From Lolium rigidum (lineage: Eukaryota; Streptophyta; Magnoliopsida; Poales; Poaceae), in the NCBI RefSeq assembly GCF_022539505.1, contig NC_061514.1, forward strand, positions 218,759,837 through 218,823,836: a stretch of 64,000 nucleotides of DNA, written 5' to 3'. The position numbers were made by a program, and so were the translations under genes. The notes beneath the pieces are model-generated. The model saw only the letters and a program-made list of their open reading frames with translations, had not been told where the DNA came from and searched no databases. Below, piece by piece: positions 1 through 13,774 of this stretch; position 1 is the stretch's first letter, and each line of letters opens with the position of its first letter.

Positions 1-3000
1 TGCATATGTATGAGATGCAATCGTTCTAAGCTTAACCTAATCCCGATGATTTAGGATCAGTGGGTTATGGTGATTTGTTTAGGGTGTGTTGCACTTTTAG
101 AGTGATTCCACAAACGGGGTTCTTATTAGTGTTTTGTTGTCTAAGAATCATAAACAAGTGGTATAATGCATAATAATAATCATACACACCCAAAGAATAG
201 TTGTTGTATAATAAGTAAAGAGCAGTTGTCAATTTTTAAGTCCTATGGTGTATAGTTGATGATTACTTGTTATATACTTTAAAAGAATAACTTTGGAAGT
301 ACATGTTCTTTAATAACGAACAAGTATGATAATTAGGGTTGTGGGGTTTTATGGTTTACTATGGTTCTAATTGGGTTCTAGAGTAAGTATTAGATGGATC
401 ACAACATAGTTGGATTCATCAATAGCTAGAACTTGTAAGGGTTGAGCTAAGCCTAAGCATCTTAAGCAATTAATTACACATGGGTGCTACCAAGGTTGGT
501 TATATCTTACTAGTGATAGATAGTTAGGGTTTATAGGTCCTATTAGGTATGATCGCTATTAAGATTCATCACAATGGTGTGATGCTGAATAGGAATGATT
601 AAGGTTGGTGTCTTAGAAGATAGGAACTAGGGTTGGTCCTATTTGATCAGCTGAGCATGAACACATGGGATGCTAATTTAGTAATGATAGGTTACTACAT
701 TTTATGTGGTCATGGTAACCATTTAGTTGCTACTATGGTTCTATAACTACTATTGAAGTAACATAATCACATGTTAACTTGGGGTTGCAGGTTTGGAAAC
801 CCTTTAGGGTTCATATGAAGTAATGGAGCTAGAGTTCCTAATGGCATTAGGGTTTTAGAGTTGAAAACAATTTAGGGTTTTCACATAAAATAATAGGGTT
901 AGGGTTTTAACACATATTAGAACTAGGTTTCTAAGTTGTGATACAATTATTAAAGTATTGATTGATAATATAGTTGGAATTATTAATAACCTTGAAATAG
1001 AAATAATAGTGGATCTAACATTATATTATTTTAACGAGACTTAATAAAATATAGATAAATACTATTAGGGTTTAGGGTTTTAATTAATAGTTGAAGTAAT
1101 GATCGATTAAGATTCTCATATGATTAAACATAACCATATGGAACAATTGTGGTATTTTAATACAGAGTAATATTTACTATTTTCTTGAGGTGAAACATAG
1201 CAACAATAAAATTATATTTTAAGTATTTAGGTCTTAATGGCTTAAGAGTAAAATTGGTTTTCTAAAATTTAGAGGAAAATTCACATTATGGTTCTTTTGT
1301 ATTTAAGATTTTCTGTTGCCAAATAATATTACTTCATTTGATTACTAGTATTGATTTTATTCAAAAGAATTCCCTAAAAGAATTACATTAAAATGTTATT
1401 TGGGTCGTGGACCATGAGGCTGCTTGGGCCAATCGGCCCAGAAGCCTGAGTGCAGCTTGGCCTAGTTTGGGGTCAACCCAAACCGACCCAAACCCTCCAC
1501 TCTCTCTTCTCGTTTCTCAGTCACGCACACATGTGACGCAAACCCTCGAGCGCTCCAAGTCGATTCCCCTTTCCCTGATGGCGCTGATGTTGCTCCGGCC
1601 GACCGCTGGCCAATTCCGGCGTCGCCGCAACCGAGGCTTCGCCGCCCTCTCCCCTTTCTACTCCTCCAACTCTCCCTCGCCGCTACGCTCCCGAGCTTTT
1701 CCCCAAATCATCACCGACGAGGGCGCCGCTCCGATTGGTTGCCGGCCGTCTCCGGTACCGACGCCGGCCGCCACAGTCCGCCGACGCGATGCCTTGATAC
1801 CCCATGCCGTCTCCTCTCCGTTGAGATGCTCGGCCTCGCCCCCAACGCACCTCTCTGGTAAACCCTAATTTCGCCTCCGGTGAGCCCGGCTATCGCCGGT
1901 TGATTCCGGCGCCGCCTCGCCCCGTCTTGACGCCTCCACGGAACTCTCTACCAATGCACCTTCCCAGGCGCCGTACTGCGCCCGCGCGCACGGCCTGGTT
2001 CCCATGGCTGCCCCGCTGCCTAGCATGGCTCCGGCCGATTTCGGCCCCCTCCGCCGCCGCTGCTTCTCGTCTTGACTTCGCCACGGACCTCTACACCACC
2101 TGTGCTCACACACGGCGCTGTGGCTAACCGTGGCTTGTGCTGGTTCAGTCGCTGACACGGCGCTCGTGCTCCCACGCTTCCGACTGCTCTAATTCCTCAA
2201 GTGGTGGTATTCTGGTGGCGTGTTGGTGATGGGGCTGTGAGCTGTTGTGCTCGACTCCGATGGACGGCGCTTCAAACGCAACCTCGGCGTCGATTAACAC
2301 TTCTCCGCCACGGCACTTTGTGAGCTAAACCTCTCTCATCTCTGTTCATGGTTATAGTGTTTGGCTGCATCCTTACTACTTATCCATTTGTGCTACTTGG
2401 TGGTATACATGCGTGTGTAGTGAGGCTAAATAAATTATGCCCATGTAGTGGAGGCAAGAATTATTATTCCCTGTGAATTGTGGCCTGATCTAGTAATGTT
2501 TTGTTACTGCCATGTGCTATGGGTGATGCCTCCATTCGGATAATTTGCTCATTCATGACCTGATGGTCTGTGGCTACCTGACTTGAACCAGGAAAGTTCG
2601 GTCAACTGAAATACTCTAGTTATCCCTCTCGTATATTATCATTATGGGCTCAGACCTGCAAGATACAACTATCCTTTCTTGCGGATGCATGATTTACTTG
2701 ATGTATTAAATACTACTACTATTTAGGTTGTACTTGGTTGGCCTGGAATCTATTTTCTGGACCCCAAGTAATTCCTGGAGTGAGTTATGTATTACTGGCT
2801 GCTTATGATGATGACTGAATTAAGTGCATAAATGATATGGGACAGTAGATGTGTTAGAATACACAAACTGATGCCCTGCTAATGTCTTGAGTATGATCTA
2901 GTTGCTCATTAGTAACTAAGAAATGATTTTTGGCGTTGTTGGATTTTACTTGTGGATCTTGGTGTCCCTTTTTTTCTAATTATAAACGGATAGGAACGAG

Positions 3001-4775
3001 ATATGTGCTTGATTATGTGGCCTCGCCTGTGATGCAAAGGCTGAGGCATGATTTATGATATGAACAGATACTACTTGGTTGTTGTTTCTCTAAACCTCGG
3101 TGATGAACATGCATAGCACCTCTATGCAAGGCTGAGAGGAAAATCCATCTCTCCATCCTCCTAGAAGAAAATCTAGTTGAAGGGTAGATGGGCTTGGCTG
3201 CTTTTATATTTATTCCCTTTTATCTCCCCCTTTTGGTGACTATGCAAAGGCTAAAGGCGAGATACTCCTAGCTTATATTTCTGGTGAGATCCTACCTGCT
3301 GCTCTCTGTAGCTTGGTGGCTGGTTCTTGCTGGTTCTGAGCTAAGCGCATCTGGTGGCATGCCTCCTCCTCCTGTTGCTTGATCTATTTCACTGAGATCT
3401 AGGCTGTGCTTCTCGATGGTTGTCCTTGTGTTTTTTTCTAATGGATCGAGTACATGTTCTTGCTAGTATCTGCTGGAGAGATGGCTGCTAAATGGGCTGT
3501 TGGTGCGGCTGGTTTGGTGTGGTTTGCAAGGAAATGCTGCTAGTGCTACTACCGGGTGGTTTGTATACTCTTGGGCTATCTACTGTGGTGATGACAACAC
3601 AGAGATTGCATGTATATGTGTGAGCTGCTAGGTAAGTTGCTTCCCCTCCATGTGCAGGGTTGCAAACTTGACTTTGTTTGCCTTATTTGCAAGGCACGGC
3701 TCAACCTTGTACTTATCCCATGTTGGCTTTTATTTGAGATACCGCCAGGTGTATATTTCCTATTGGTCTTACGTGACTAAATGGATTCAATTGATGAGCT
3801 TAAATATTGATAGTTGCATTGATAAGTAATTAAGATGATGCTTGATTACTAGACTAATAAGATGGATTAGCTTAAGTTTATATTGGTAATCAATACCAAT
3901 AGTAAACTAGTTTAAATTTCAAAGTGACTTTTCAAATTAGGAGCTTGTCTAGGTTTAGAGGGACTGATCTATTGCCTTGTTACCACGGATGAATGGATCA
4001 AGTATGATTTGTCTTGTCCTTTCTCGGTTATTGATCTAATGCTGCCATTTACCCATATTGCCTACTTGCTTGATTATGATCCGAGATGATCCAGTTGTCC
4101 CTTTTATGATCCAAAGATGATTCCCTTGATCCAATGCTGCCTTTAGATTTAGATTGATCCCTCTAGCCACCAATTGGGTATTAGAACAAGTTTCTAATGT
4201 CCAATAGTTAAGCTCCAACACACTAAAATGCCACATCATTGATGATGGCAACATTTTAACATTGACCAACTATTTTCTTGCCTTTGTTGTGTATTTTGCA
4301 GGGAAAGAAGAACAAGAAGATTGAGATCAAGCTTTAGTTTAGGAATTCTTATTATTCTTTTTGTGTTGTTTTATTTCTTTTTGTAAGTTGTAACTTTATT
4401 GAATGTTGTTATTTGTAAAAAAGTTTAAATTATTTATTCATTTGGGATTATCAAATGTATTTACTTTTACATATTATATTATATACTTGTTTAAATTCCA
4501 ATTTTCAATTCAAATTCTTATTTGAATTTATGTCCTTAATATTTGAATTTGAATGCAAATTGTTCTCCCAAAAAGATATGAATTCATAAAGGTCATGTCG
4601 AAATTTGTCGCACTCACATCGATGACTAACTCAATTTCACCGATGCAAGAGAAACCTCGATCCCTTTGGAGGTTTTAAACAAAAGCGCGAAAATTTTCCC
4701 GGATTTTCTATGCATGAATGCAATGCACACATCTGTTTCCTCTCTTTTTGTAACCCCAAATCCTGGGATATTACA
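1..4775 (-). repeat. 3' LTR (partial) of the gag-only Gypsy element
   Basis: This is the minus-strand 3' LTR. It begins TGTAATATCCC at 4775 and runs leftward off the window, lacking the terminal about 1.5 kb that its partner has at 7902-9449. On the plus strand it carries a GC-rich zone (about 1405-2330), long AT-rich stretches, and a short conserved exon-like segment at 4302-4337. The open frames inside the GC-rich zone have no recognisable domains. Confidence 0.85.
4302..4337 (+). other. Exon-like segment antisense to the LTR (copy 1)
   Basis: On the plus strand a pyrimidine-rich stretch ends in tattttgcag, a good splice acceptor, followed by 12 codons reading GKKNKKIEIKL and a stop. The same segment occurs in the other LTR copy at 13739-13774. 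This looks like the last coding exon of a spliced transcript running opposite to the retrotransposon. No upstream coding exon could be assigned with confidence, so it may be a captured gene end or chance. Confidence 0.35.
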
Positions 4776-4790
4776 GTCTCTCCCCCTTAA
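4776..4790 (-). promoter_or_regulatory. Polypurine tract of the gag-only Gypsy element
   Basis: Read on the minus strand this is ttaagggggagagac, directly abutting the LTR start TGTAATATCCC. A purine run at this place primes plus-strand DNA synthesis, and it fixes both the orientation and the LTR boundary. Confidence 0.85.
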
Positions 4791-5504
4791 ACTAAACTTC
4801 GTCCTCGAAGTTTGAACTCTCTCACGTTTCCGGAGTGTGGATCTGACTTATGCAGACTATGACTTCTTTCGAACTCCGTGGTGATCTCACCAGATATAAT
4901 TGAATATATCCCTTGTCCAGATTCTTCCTGGAATCCGTTAGGTTTTGTCTTACTTGAGCTTTCATACTTCGGAGTAAATATTACTCACTTTCTCAGGTTA
5001 CAGTCCACTTCTTACTTCCTCGAGGTATAAACCTCGGCTTCTGGTCTGACATCCTTCTAAAAGTAGTGTTCGATAATCTTATGAAAATAAGATCGAACTT
5101 TCTCTCGATTCGAGACCTTCATCAACTATCTTGCTCAAAGTATTGATTCATATTGGATCCAAGCTGATCCCTCGCTCTCCCCCTTAGGGTTGTCCTAATG
5201 GTTGTTAAGCTCATCTTCCCCAACCAACTAGCTCCTTGGTTAGGCTATATGTCTTTTCCTTGGCTTTCTATTGTACTATTCTAGGGTATCCTATTTGGAT
5301 TGATGATGTACCCACATGGCTGTGAATACCAGTACGATATGTTAGTTGGTTATGCAACTATGGTTATTCCAACTTTACACAGGACAAGTGTATTGCCCAT
5401 GAAAGCTTGAGTAATTTAAAGATATTATTCTGCAACTAATATTGTGCTACATGAAGAAGCTGTTTCAACATACTGATTGAGTCAGAACAAGTATGGTCAA
5501 AGTC
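4791..5504 (-). other. Untranslated interior between gag and the polypurine tract
   Basis: About 0.7 kb between the end of the gag remnant and the 3' polypurine tract. No protease, reverse transcriptase or integrase motif was seen on either strand. It appears to be what remains where pol would normally lie. Confidence 0.5.
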
Positions 5505-6669
5505 CTATGCATCCGTCCTTGTGCTCCATCCACTTCCTTGTTCGAACTTCTTAGATGATGAGCTCCCCCGGTGATTTGAAAATTGGTTCATTGCTTCATT
5601 TGATCTTCGTACCAGATATGGATCCGAGCATTCTGATTTCATATGACCTAGTTGTCCACATCCAAAACAGGTAATATCCTGTTGTGTGCAATCCTTGGAA
5701 TAGTGACCCATTTTTTTGCACAGTTATGGCATCAAACTTGACTATAAAACGGTGTGATTGTCTCATCTCTAGTTTGGAAATTCATCTCTGACTGAGTTTG
5801 TTGTATCTGAATTGGTTGTGGTTCCAACCTTGCCTTCCGTTTTCTTTCATTCTGCACTTCTTCATAATCATTCTCCAAAGTAATTGCGGTATCCACTAGC
5901 TCGTGGAACCTTGTGCATTTGGTTAGATTCAAGCTGCATTTTCAGGAATGGATTCATCCCTTTTAAGAACCTTTTTATCCTTTTCTCCTCTGTGTTCACA
6001 TCCTCTGCTGCATAACGTGATAAACGATCAAACTCTACTAGATATTTCCATACCGACAAGTCATTACTGCTTCAAGGTCTCAAACTCTCTTCTCTTTAGT
6101 TCCATGATACTTTCGGGAACACGGGCTTCTCGGAACTTCTTCTTAAACTCGTCCCACGTGAAAACATGTTCCGTAGGTTGAATTAGAGTCACGTTATCCC
6201 ACCATAACGCTGCTAGTCCTGATAGTAGATAGGTGGCATATCTAACCTTCTCTTCATCATTACACCGAACTGTATTTAATTTCCGCTCAGTGTCCCTCAA
6301 CCAATCATCCGCATCCATAGGTTCTGGTGCGGTAGCAAAAGTCCGTGGATTGGTTTGTAGGAATTCCGTAAGACTCACTCCTTTTGGCCCTCCATTTCTG
6401 ATACCTCCATTATTCTCACGTATCAAACGACTGAAAAACTCATTTTGTTGTGCTAAGTTTGCTGCTCTATCCTCAACCATCCTTTCCATGTACTCAAAGA
6501 ATTCTTGCTCAAGCAGGACAGGGGTTGATGTTGACGATCTAGTGGCGGATAATGCCTCTTCCATCCGCTTAGCTTCTCTTTCCTGACCTTCTTTTGCCTC
6601 CCTCTCTTCATGAGTCGTTACTATTTCCTCAGTTGGTTGGTAACTCATCTCTCCCTCACGCGATCCCAT
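5505..6669 (-). pseudogene. gag: Broken Gypsy gag with CCHC zinc knuckles
   Basis: Gag is the structural protein that packages retrotransposon RNA in the cytoplasm. The first 201 codons (6669-6064) start MGSREGEMSYQPTEEIV and contain the retrotransposon gag domain, with recognisable stretches DADDWLRDTERKLNTVRC, LSGLAALWWDN and FTWDEFKKKFREARVPESI. The reading then shifts frame at about 6062 and again at about 5930-5870, where further gag-like sequence (SRYAAEDVNTEEKRIKRFLKG, then ENDYEEVQNERKRKARLE) continues. The last segment (5711-5505) has a complete CCHC knuckle, CFGCGQLGHMKSEC, preceded by a second knuckle broken by a frameshift at an A run near 5712-5718. At least three frame breaks make it a pseudogene. 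It lies about 1.2 kb downstream of the primer binding site. Confidence 0.85.
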
Positions 6670-7885
6670 TTACCCTCTAGACCTGTAACATCAAGAAAGA
6701 ACTCAATGATGCAACATGCATTTGCACACCAAGGTCAAACTTCATGCACGGATCTAGTCAATCAATGAAAATCCAATAAAAATCCAAGAAGATTCAGCTT
6801 TGTGCTTATAATACACACCATCATAAGCCTGAATAATGATAGTTGAGTAAGACATCTCTAAACATCGAGCTGAGATGTGTAGTATATAACACCACATAAG
6901 ATAGGTTTGTATCGTGATACTTAGCACGAATATATGGAAGTCTACTATTTGTCTCAACCTTTACCTTAATTGCACAATTGCAATAAGATAACTTGAAACA
7001 AGGTGGTCTAGAATAGTTAAGGTTAACCTAATTTTCTTTGGAATTAATAACTTAGCTTTTATTATGTTGAGGACTACTTCATATGGTATATCTAGATTCT
7101 AGCATAGTTATTCTAAACACATAACTATTGGACTATAGCTCCTATACTTCCAAGTGTTTCTATTGTAAAACTATGGTCATGATGTGCTTGGCACACTTCT
7201 TATTGTTCTGGAACACAATTCTTGCACTATTTGTTTAGCACTTAGCTTCTTATTGTACTCCTCCTAAATACTTTAGATGTTCTACTTCATCACATAATGA
7301 CTCTCAAGTGAATCATATATGATTTGCAACTCTACCATGTAGGTAGACATATATTATTCCTATCACTCTTCCTTATCTCCCATGATTGACTCATCATGGT
7401 CTATAATACCTCATATCCAGTTGTTTTTATCACTTACTTGTCAGTGGTTTCACATGTCTAGATAATTTTACTTACTCATTACTTATCTGGGTCTACATCT
7501 TCTATTAGGATATCTTAATTAACTTAATCACTTGATATAACTCCTATTACAGCTCTGGATAACTCTTACTTAACCATAACCTGTGTTGGTACACATCTTC
7601 CAATAGGACATCTTCCTTATGGTTGTATCCTCTCTTTGGACTACCATGTATTGTATACCAACTGTGATCTACTCATATATTGTTTTAGGGACTTAATGGT
7701 GTGCTCTATGTTTAGCTAACTAACTTAAGGAAGAAACATTGACTTAAGTGTGTCGGGATTATTCTCAAGTGAATATCCATCTCAAGTCATAAGAAGTATT
7801 TGGTTTACACGGGACAATTTCCTATAGACACTACCAATCCTATAGGTCTCCTTTAAAGGGTTTTAATCCTAAGGTCAAAGCATTT
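6670..7885 (-). other. 5' untranslated leader of the gag-only Gypsy element
   Basis: About 1.2 kb between the primer binding site and the first gag ATG. It is AT-rich, has only short ORFs on both strands, and shows no recognised domain. A long leader of this kind normally holds packaging and dimerisation signals, but I can point to no specific one. Confidence 0.5.
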
Positions 7886-7898
7886 GCTACTGATACCA
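7886..7898 (-). promoter_or_regulatory. Primer binding site, initiator-Met tRNA type
   Basis: The minus strand reads tggtatcagtagc three bases after the LTR end ACCACA. It matches the 3' end complement of initiator methionine tRNA through tggtatcag, the usual primer of plant LTR elements, and then diverges. It fixes the left edge of the 5' LTR at 7902. Confidence 0.75.
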
Positions 7899-8148
7899 AG
7901 CTGTGGTGACCCGGCATACCACCGCATGGTGTAGTATGCAAGTCTGATATAACACCAATGAAACACCGTTCCACGAGTATTATATCGCTCGAGTGGTACA
8001 ACAGAAACATATGCGGGTCCAAGGCATGTCTATAGAATTACAACAACGACTCCGTTACATAAGATCATCACGGCCTCCTACTTTACAATGAGGTAAAACG
8101 CAAATAACTCCAGAAGAACGACTCGTGATCTAATCTTATCACGGACTC

Positions 8149-8156
8149 TATTTATA
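8149..8156 (-). promoter_or_regulatory. TATA box of the 6.3-kb LTR promoter
   Basis: The minus strand reads ctctataaatagagtcc here. Its position about 250 bp upstream of the LTR end suits transcription starting near 8120 and running left through the primer binding site into gag. Confidence 0.6.
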
Positions 8157-8952
8157 GAGTATTTGATTAGCTAAAGAGGCTATGACTAGATTCTACCTAA
8201 ATAGGAGCTAGGTTTAGGAAGCTAGTTCCCTTCTACTACTTAATCTAGGTTTTCTCCATGGTAGTTGTGGTGTTTGACTCTTCCGGCAGGTTCCTGTCCC
8301 CTTGAAGTATTTGTAGACTCCTCGGTCTTCGAGTTGCACGGTAGATCCTCCTTCGATGCCTCCATATCTAAGCGGGGATTTAAGAGTGGGATGAGTACGA
8401 GCGTACTCAACAAGTTCATTATAGGAAAGAGGTGTTTAATGCACTAGCTACGGCATTAGACCAGAAAGTCTAATACCAATGCAGGATTTCATAATCATTT
8501 CTTCAAAAGGTTGCTTTTATTCAGAAGAACTATGTCCGTCAGCCTTCACCGGTTTACTAGAACTTCATGGAGCTCCTTTCCGGCCGCGTTCGCAGTTCCA
8601 TATCCCGGAACGAGGAGTGACGGATCACGATTCATTACACTCTGCGAGAGGGTGTTGCTTTACCCATAAGAGATCTTAACCTTGGTGCCAACCGAGTCTA
8701 TAGTTCTCGTCCACACTTCCTTTGGTGTGAGGCCCGGTATAAGGTCATAGCCAATCATATTCCTCCGCTACCTCATACACCCACCCGTTGATGCAAACTC
8801 CGACCACGGGTCCTCGCCGGTGCTCTTATACCAATTAAGGACGGCCCCAGACCACGACAACAGTTAAGGTCTCTACCATGAACTCCTTCGCCGGCAGCTG
8901 CAACCCATCATAGACCGCAATTACCGTGGGGACTTCATCGGGACCCCCACCC

Positions 8953-9008
8953 TACCACTTGTCCTCTCTTGGATCAAGGGTACCACTTGTCCTCTCTTGG
9001 ATCAAGGG
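8953..9008. repeat. Perfect 2 x 28-bp tandem duplication
   Basis: Positions 8953-8980 and 8981-9008 are identical head-to-tail 28-bp units inside the LTR. Because the homologous part of the left LTR is outside the window, it cannot be told whether both LTRs carry it. Confidence 0.9.
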
Positions 9009-12000
9009 TCTACGGTAAAGCGCATCCGTTGATGTACAAGAGGTGGAAATACAATTGACTATTCCGTCCCACTCCGGATCTTATGGTTAACACGGGTATT
9101 ACGGCACAAGAATCACTGGCGACATTTGTTGTTTAATCCTAGATGGATATAAACCCTTGCAATGGAACCTCCACCATATCAACACAATCCATGGTTCCAT
9201 TGCCCACCACATAGTCATATTCATAGTTATGAAAGTAGTGGTTTTGGTTTTTATGCAATAGTGATAACCATAGTACTTTGCAAGTAATTTGATAGAAATA
9301 CTCAAATGACATGAGCAAGTGATGAACTTGCCTTTCTTGACTTGCAAGATTATGCGAGGCAAGGTCTTCGATACGTAATAACTCCAAATTCTGAAATAGC
9401 ATCATCGTCCGGTAAGGACGATGTTTAAAGATGGGCAAATATGCAACAGTGCATATGTATGAGATGCAATCGTTCTAAGCTTAACCTAATCCCGATGATT
9501 TAGGATCAGTGGGTTATGGTGATTTGTTTAGGGTGTGTTGCACTTTTAGAGTGATTCCACAAACAGGGTTCTTATTAGTGTTTTGTTGTCTAAGAATCAT
9601 AAACAAGTGGTATAATGCATAATAATAATCATACACACCCAAGGAATAGTTGTTGTATAATAAGTAAAGAGCAGTTGTCAATTTTTAAGTCCTATGGTGT
9701 ATAGTTGATGATTACTTGTTATATACTTTAAAAGAATAACTTTGGAAGTACATGTTCTTTAATAACGAACAAGTATGATAATTAGGGTTGTGGGGTTTTA
9801 TGGTTTACTATGGTTCTAATTGGGTTCTAGAGTAAGTATTAGATGGATCACAACATAGTTGGATTCATCAATAGCTAGAACTTGTAAGGGTTGAGCTAAG
9901 CCTAAGCATCTTAAGCAATTAATTACACATGGGTGCTACCAAGGTTGGTTATATCTTACTAGTGATAGATAGTTAGGGTTTATAGGTCCTATTAGGTATG
10001 ATCGCTATTAAGATTCATCACAATGGTGTGATGCTTGAATAGGAATGATTAAGGTTGGTGTCTTAGAAGATAGGAACTAGGGTTGGTCCTATTTGATCAG
10101 TGAGCATGAACACATGGGATGCTAATTTAGTAATGATAGGTTACTACATTTTATGTGGTCATGGTAACCATTTAGTTGCTACTATGGTTCTATAACTACT
10201 ATTGAAGTAACATAATCACATGTTAACTTGGGGTTGCGGGTTTGGAAACCCTTTAGGGTTCATATGAAGTAATGGAGCTAGAGTTCCTAATGGCATTAGG
10301 GTTTTAGAGTTGAAAACAATTTAGGGTTTTCACATAAAATAATAGGGTTAGGGTTTTAACACATATTAGAACTAGGTTTCTAAGTTGTGATACAATTATT
10401 AAAGTATTGATTGATAATATAGTTGGAATTATTAATAACCTTGAAATAGAAATAATAGTGGATCTAACATTATATTATTTTAACAGACTTAATAAAATAT
10501 AGATAAATACTATTAGGGTTTAGGGTTTTAATTAATAGTTGAAGTAATGATCGATTAAGATTCTCATATGATTAAACATAACCATATGGAACAATTGTGG
10601 TATTTTAATACGGAGTAATATTTACTATTTTCTTGAGGTGAAACATAGCAACAATAAAATTATATTTTAAGTATTTAGGTCTTAATGGCTTAAGAGTAAA
10701 ATTGGTTTTCTAAAATTTAGAGGAAAATTCACATTATGGTTCTTTTGTATTTAAGATTTTCTGTTGCCAAATAATATTACTTCATTTGATTACTAGTATT
10801 GATTTTATTCAAAAGAATTCCCTAAAAGAATTACATTAAAATGTTATTTGGGCTGTGGACCATGAGGCTGCTGGGCCAATCGGCCCAAGAAGCCTGGTCT
10901 GGCTTGGCCTAGTTTGGGGTCAACCCAAACCGACCCAAACCCTCCACTATCTCTTCTCGTTTCTCAGTCACGCACACATGTGACGCAAACCCTCGAGCGC
11001 TCCAAGTCGATTCCCCTTTCCCTAATGGCGCTGATGTTGCTCCGGCCGGCCGCTGGCCAACTCCGGCGTCGCCGCAACCGAGGCTTCGCCGCCCTCTCCC
11101 CTTTCTACTCCTCCAACTCTCCCTCGCCGCTACGCTCCCGAGCTTTTCCCCAAATCATCACCGACGAGGGCGCCGCTCCGATTGGTTGCCGGCCGTCTCC
11201 GGTACCGACGCCGGCCGCCACAGTCCGCCGACGCGATGCCTTGATACCCCATGCCGTCTCCTCTCCGTTGAGATGCTCGGCCTCGCCCCCAACGCACCTC
11301 TCTGGTAAACCCTAATTTCGCCTCCGGTGAGCCCGGCTATCGCCGGTTGATTCCGGCGCCGCCTCACCCCGTCTTGACGCCTCCACGGAACTCTCTACCA
11401 ATGCACCTTCCCAGGCGCCGTACTGCGCCCGCGCGCACGGCCTGGTTCCCATGGCTGCCCCGCTGCCTAGCATGGCTCCGGCCGATTTCGGCCCCTCCGC
11501 CGCCGTGCTTCTCGTCTTGACTTCGCCACGGACCTCTACACCACCTGTGCTCACACACGGCGCTGTGGCTAACCGTGGCTTGTGCTGGTTCAGTCGCTGA
11601 CACGGCGCTCGTGCTCCCACGCTTCCGACTGCTCTAATTCCTCAAGTGGTGGTATTCTGGTGGCGTGTTGGTGATGGGGCTGTGAGCTGTTGTGCTCGAC
11701 TCCGATGGACGGCGCTTCAAACGCAACCTCGGCGTCGATTAACACTTCTCCGCCACGGCACTGTGAGCTAAACCTCTCTCATCTCTGTTCATGGTTATAG
11801 TGTTTGGCTGCATCCTTACTACTTATCCATTTGTGCTACTGGTGGTATACATGCGTGTGTAGTGAGGCTAAATAAATTATGCCCATGTAGTGGAGGCAAG
11901 AATTATTATTCCCTGTGAATTGTGGCCTGATCTAGTAATGTTTTGTTACTGCCATGTGCTATGGGTGATGCCTCCATTCAGATAATTTGCTCATTCATGA

Positions 12001-13738
12001 CCTGATGGTCTGTGGCTACCTGACTGAACCAGGAAAGTTCAGTCAACTGAAATACTCTAGTTATCCCTCTGTATATTATCATTATGGGCTCAGACCTGCA
12101 AGATACAACTATCCTTTCTTGCAGATGCATGATTTACTTGATGTATTAAATACTACTACTATTTAGGTTGTACTTGGTTGGCCTGGAATCTATTTTCTGG
12201 ACCCCAAGTAATTCCTGGAGTGAGTTATGTATTACTGGCTGCTTATGATGATGACTGAATTAAGTGCATAAATGATATGGGACAGTAGATGTGTTAGAAT
12301 ACACAAACTGATGCCCTGCTAATGTCTTGAGTATGATCTAGTTGCTCATTAGTAACTAAGAAATGATTTTTGGCGTTGTTGGATTTTACTTGTGGATCTT
12401 GGTGTCCCTTTTTTTCTAATTATAAACGGATAGGAACAGATATGTGCTTGATTATGTGGCCCTGCCTGTGATGCAAAGGCTGAGGCATGATTTATGATAT
12501 GAACAGATACTACTGGTTGTTGTTTCTCTAAACCTCGGTGATGAACATGCATAGCACCTCTATGCAAGACTGAGAGGAAAATCCATCTCTCCATCCTCCT
12601 AGAAGAAAATCTAGTTGAAGGGTAGATGGGCTTGGCTGCTTTTATATTTATTCCCTTTTTATCTCCCCCTTTTGGTGACTATGCAAAGGCTAAAGGCAGA
12701 TACTCCTAGCTTATATTTCTGGTGAGATCCTACCTGCTGCTCTCTGTAGCTTGGTGGCTGGTTCTTGCTGGTTCTGAGCTAAACTGCATCTGGTGGCATG
12801 CCTCCTCCTCCTGGCTGCTTGATCTATTTCCTGAGATCTAGTTGTGCTTCTCAGTGGTTGTCCTTGTGTTTTTTTCTAATGGATCAGTACATGTTCTTGC
12901 TAGTATCTGCTGGAGAGATGACTGCTAAATGGGCTGTTGGTGCGGCTGGTTTGGTGTGGTTTGCAAGGAAATCTGCTAGTGCTACTACCGGGTGGTTTGT
13001 ATACTACTGGGCTATCTACTGTGGTGATGACAACACAGAGATTGCATGTATATGTGTGAGCTGCTAGGTAAGTTGCTTCCCCTCCATGTGCAGGTTGCAA
13101 ACTTGACTTTGTTTGCCTTATTTGCAAGGCACGGCTCAACCTTGTACTTATCCCATGTTGGCTTTTATTTGAGATACCGCCAGGTGTATATTTCCTATTG
13201 GTCTTCTGTGACTAAATGGATTCAATTGATGAGCTTAAATATTGATAGTTGCATTGATAAGTAATTAAGATGATGCTTGATTACTAGACTAATAAGATGG
13301 ATTAGTGGCTTAAGTTTCTGTTGGTAATCAATACCAATAGTAAACTAGTTTAAATTTCAAAGTGACTTTTCAAATTAGGAGCTTGTCTAGGTTTAGAGGG
13401 ACTGATCTATTGCCTTGTTACCACAGATGAATGGATCAAGTATGATTTGTCTTGTCCTTTCTCGGTTATTGATCCAATGCTGCCATTTACCCATATTGCC
13501 TACTTGCTGATTATGATCCGAGATGATCCAGTTGTCCCTTTTATGATCCAAAGATGATTCCCTTGATCCAATGCTGCCTTTAGATTTAGATTGATCCCTC
13601 TAGCCACCAATTGGGTATTAGAACAAGTTTCTAATGTCCAATAGTTAAGCTCCAACACACTAAAATGCCACATCATTGATGATGGCAACATTTTAACATT
13701 GACCAACTATTTTCTTGCCTTTGTTGTGTATTTTGCAG

Positions 13739-13774
13739 GGAAAGAAGAACAAGAAGATTGAGATCAAGCTTTAG
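13739..13774 (+). other. Exon-like segment antisense to the LTR (copy 2)
   Basis: Same as the segment at 4302-4337: a splice-acceptor-like tattttgcag followed by 12 codons (GKKNKKIEIKL, stop) on the plus strand. It is retained without change between the two LTRs, as the LTRs are near identical. Confidence 0.35.

Noticed and set aside
1407..1868. 153-codon plus-strand frame in the LTR (and its twin at 10914-11315)
   Set aside because: GC-rich, S/P/R-rich frame with no domain, antisense to the element and disrupted by small differences between the two LTR copies.
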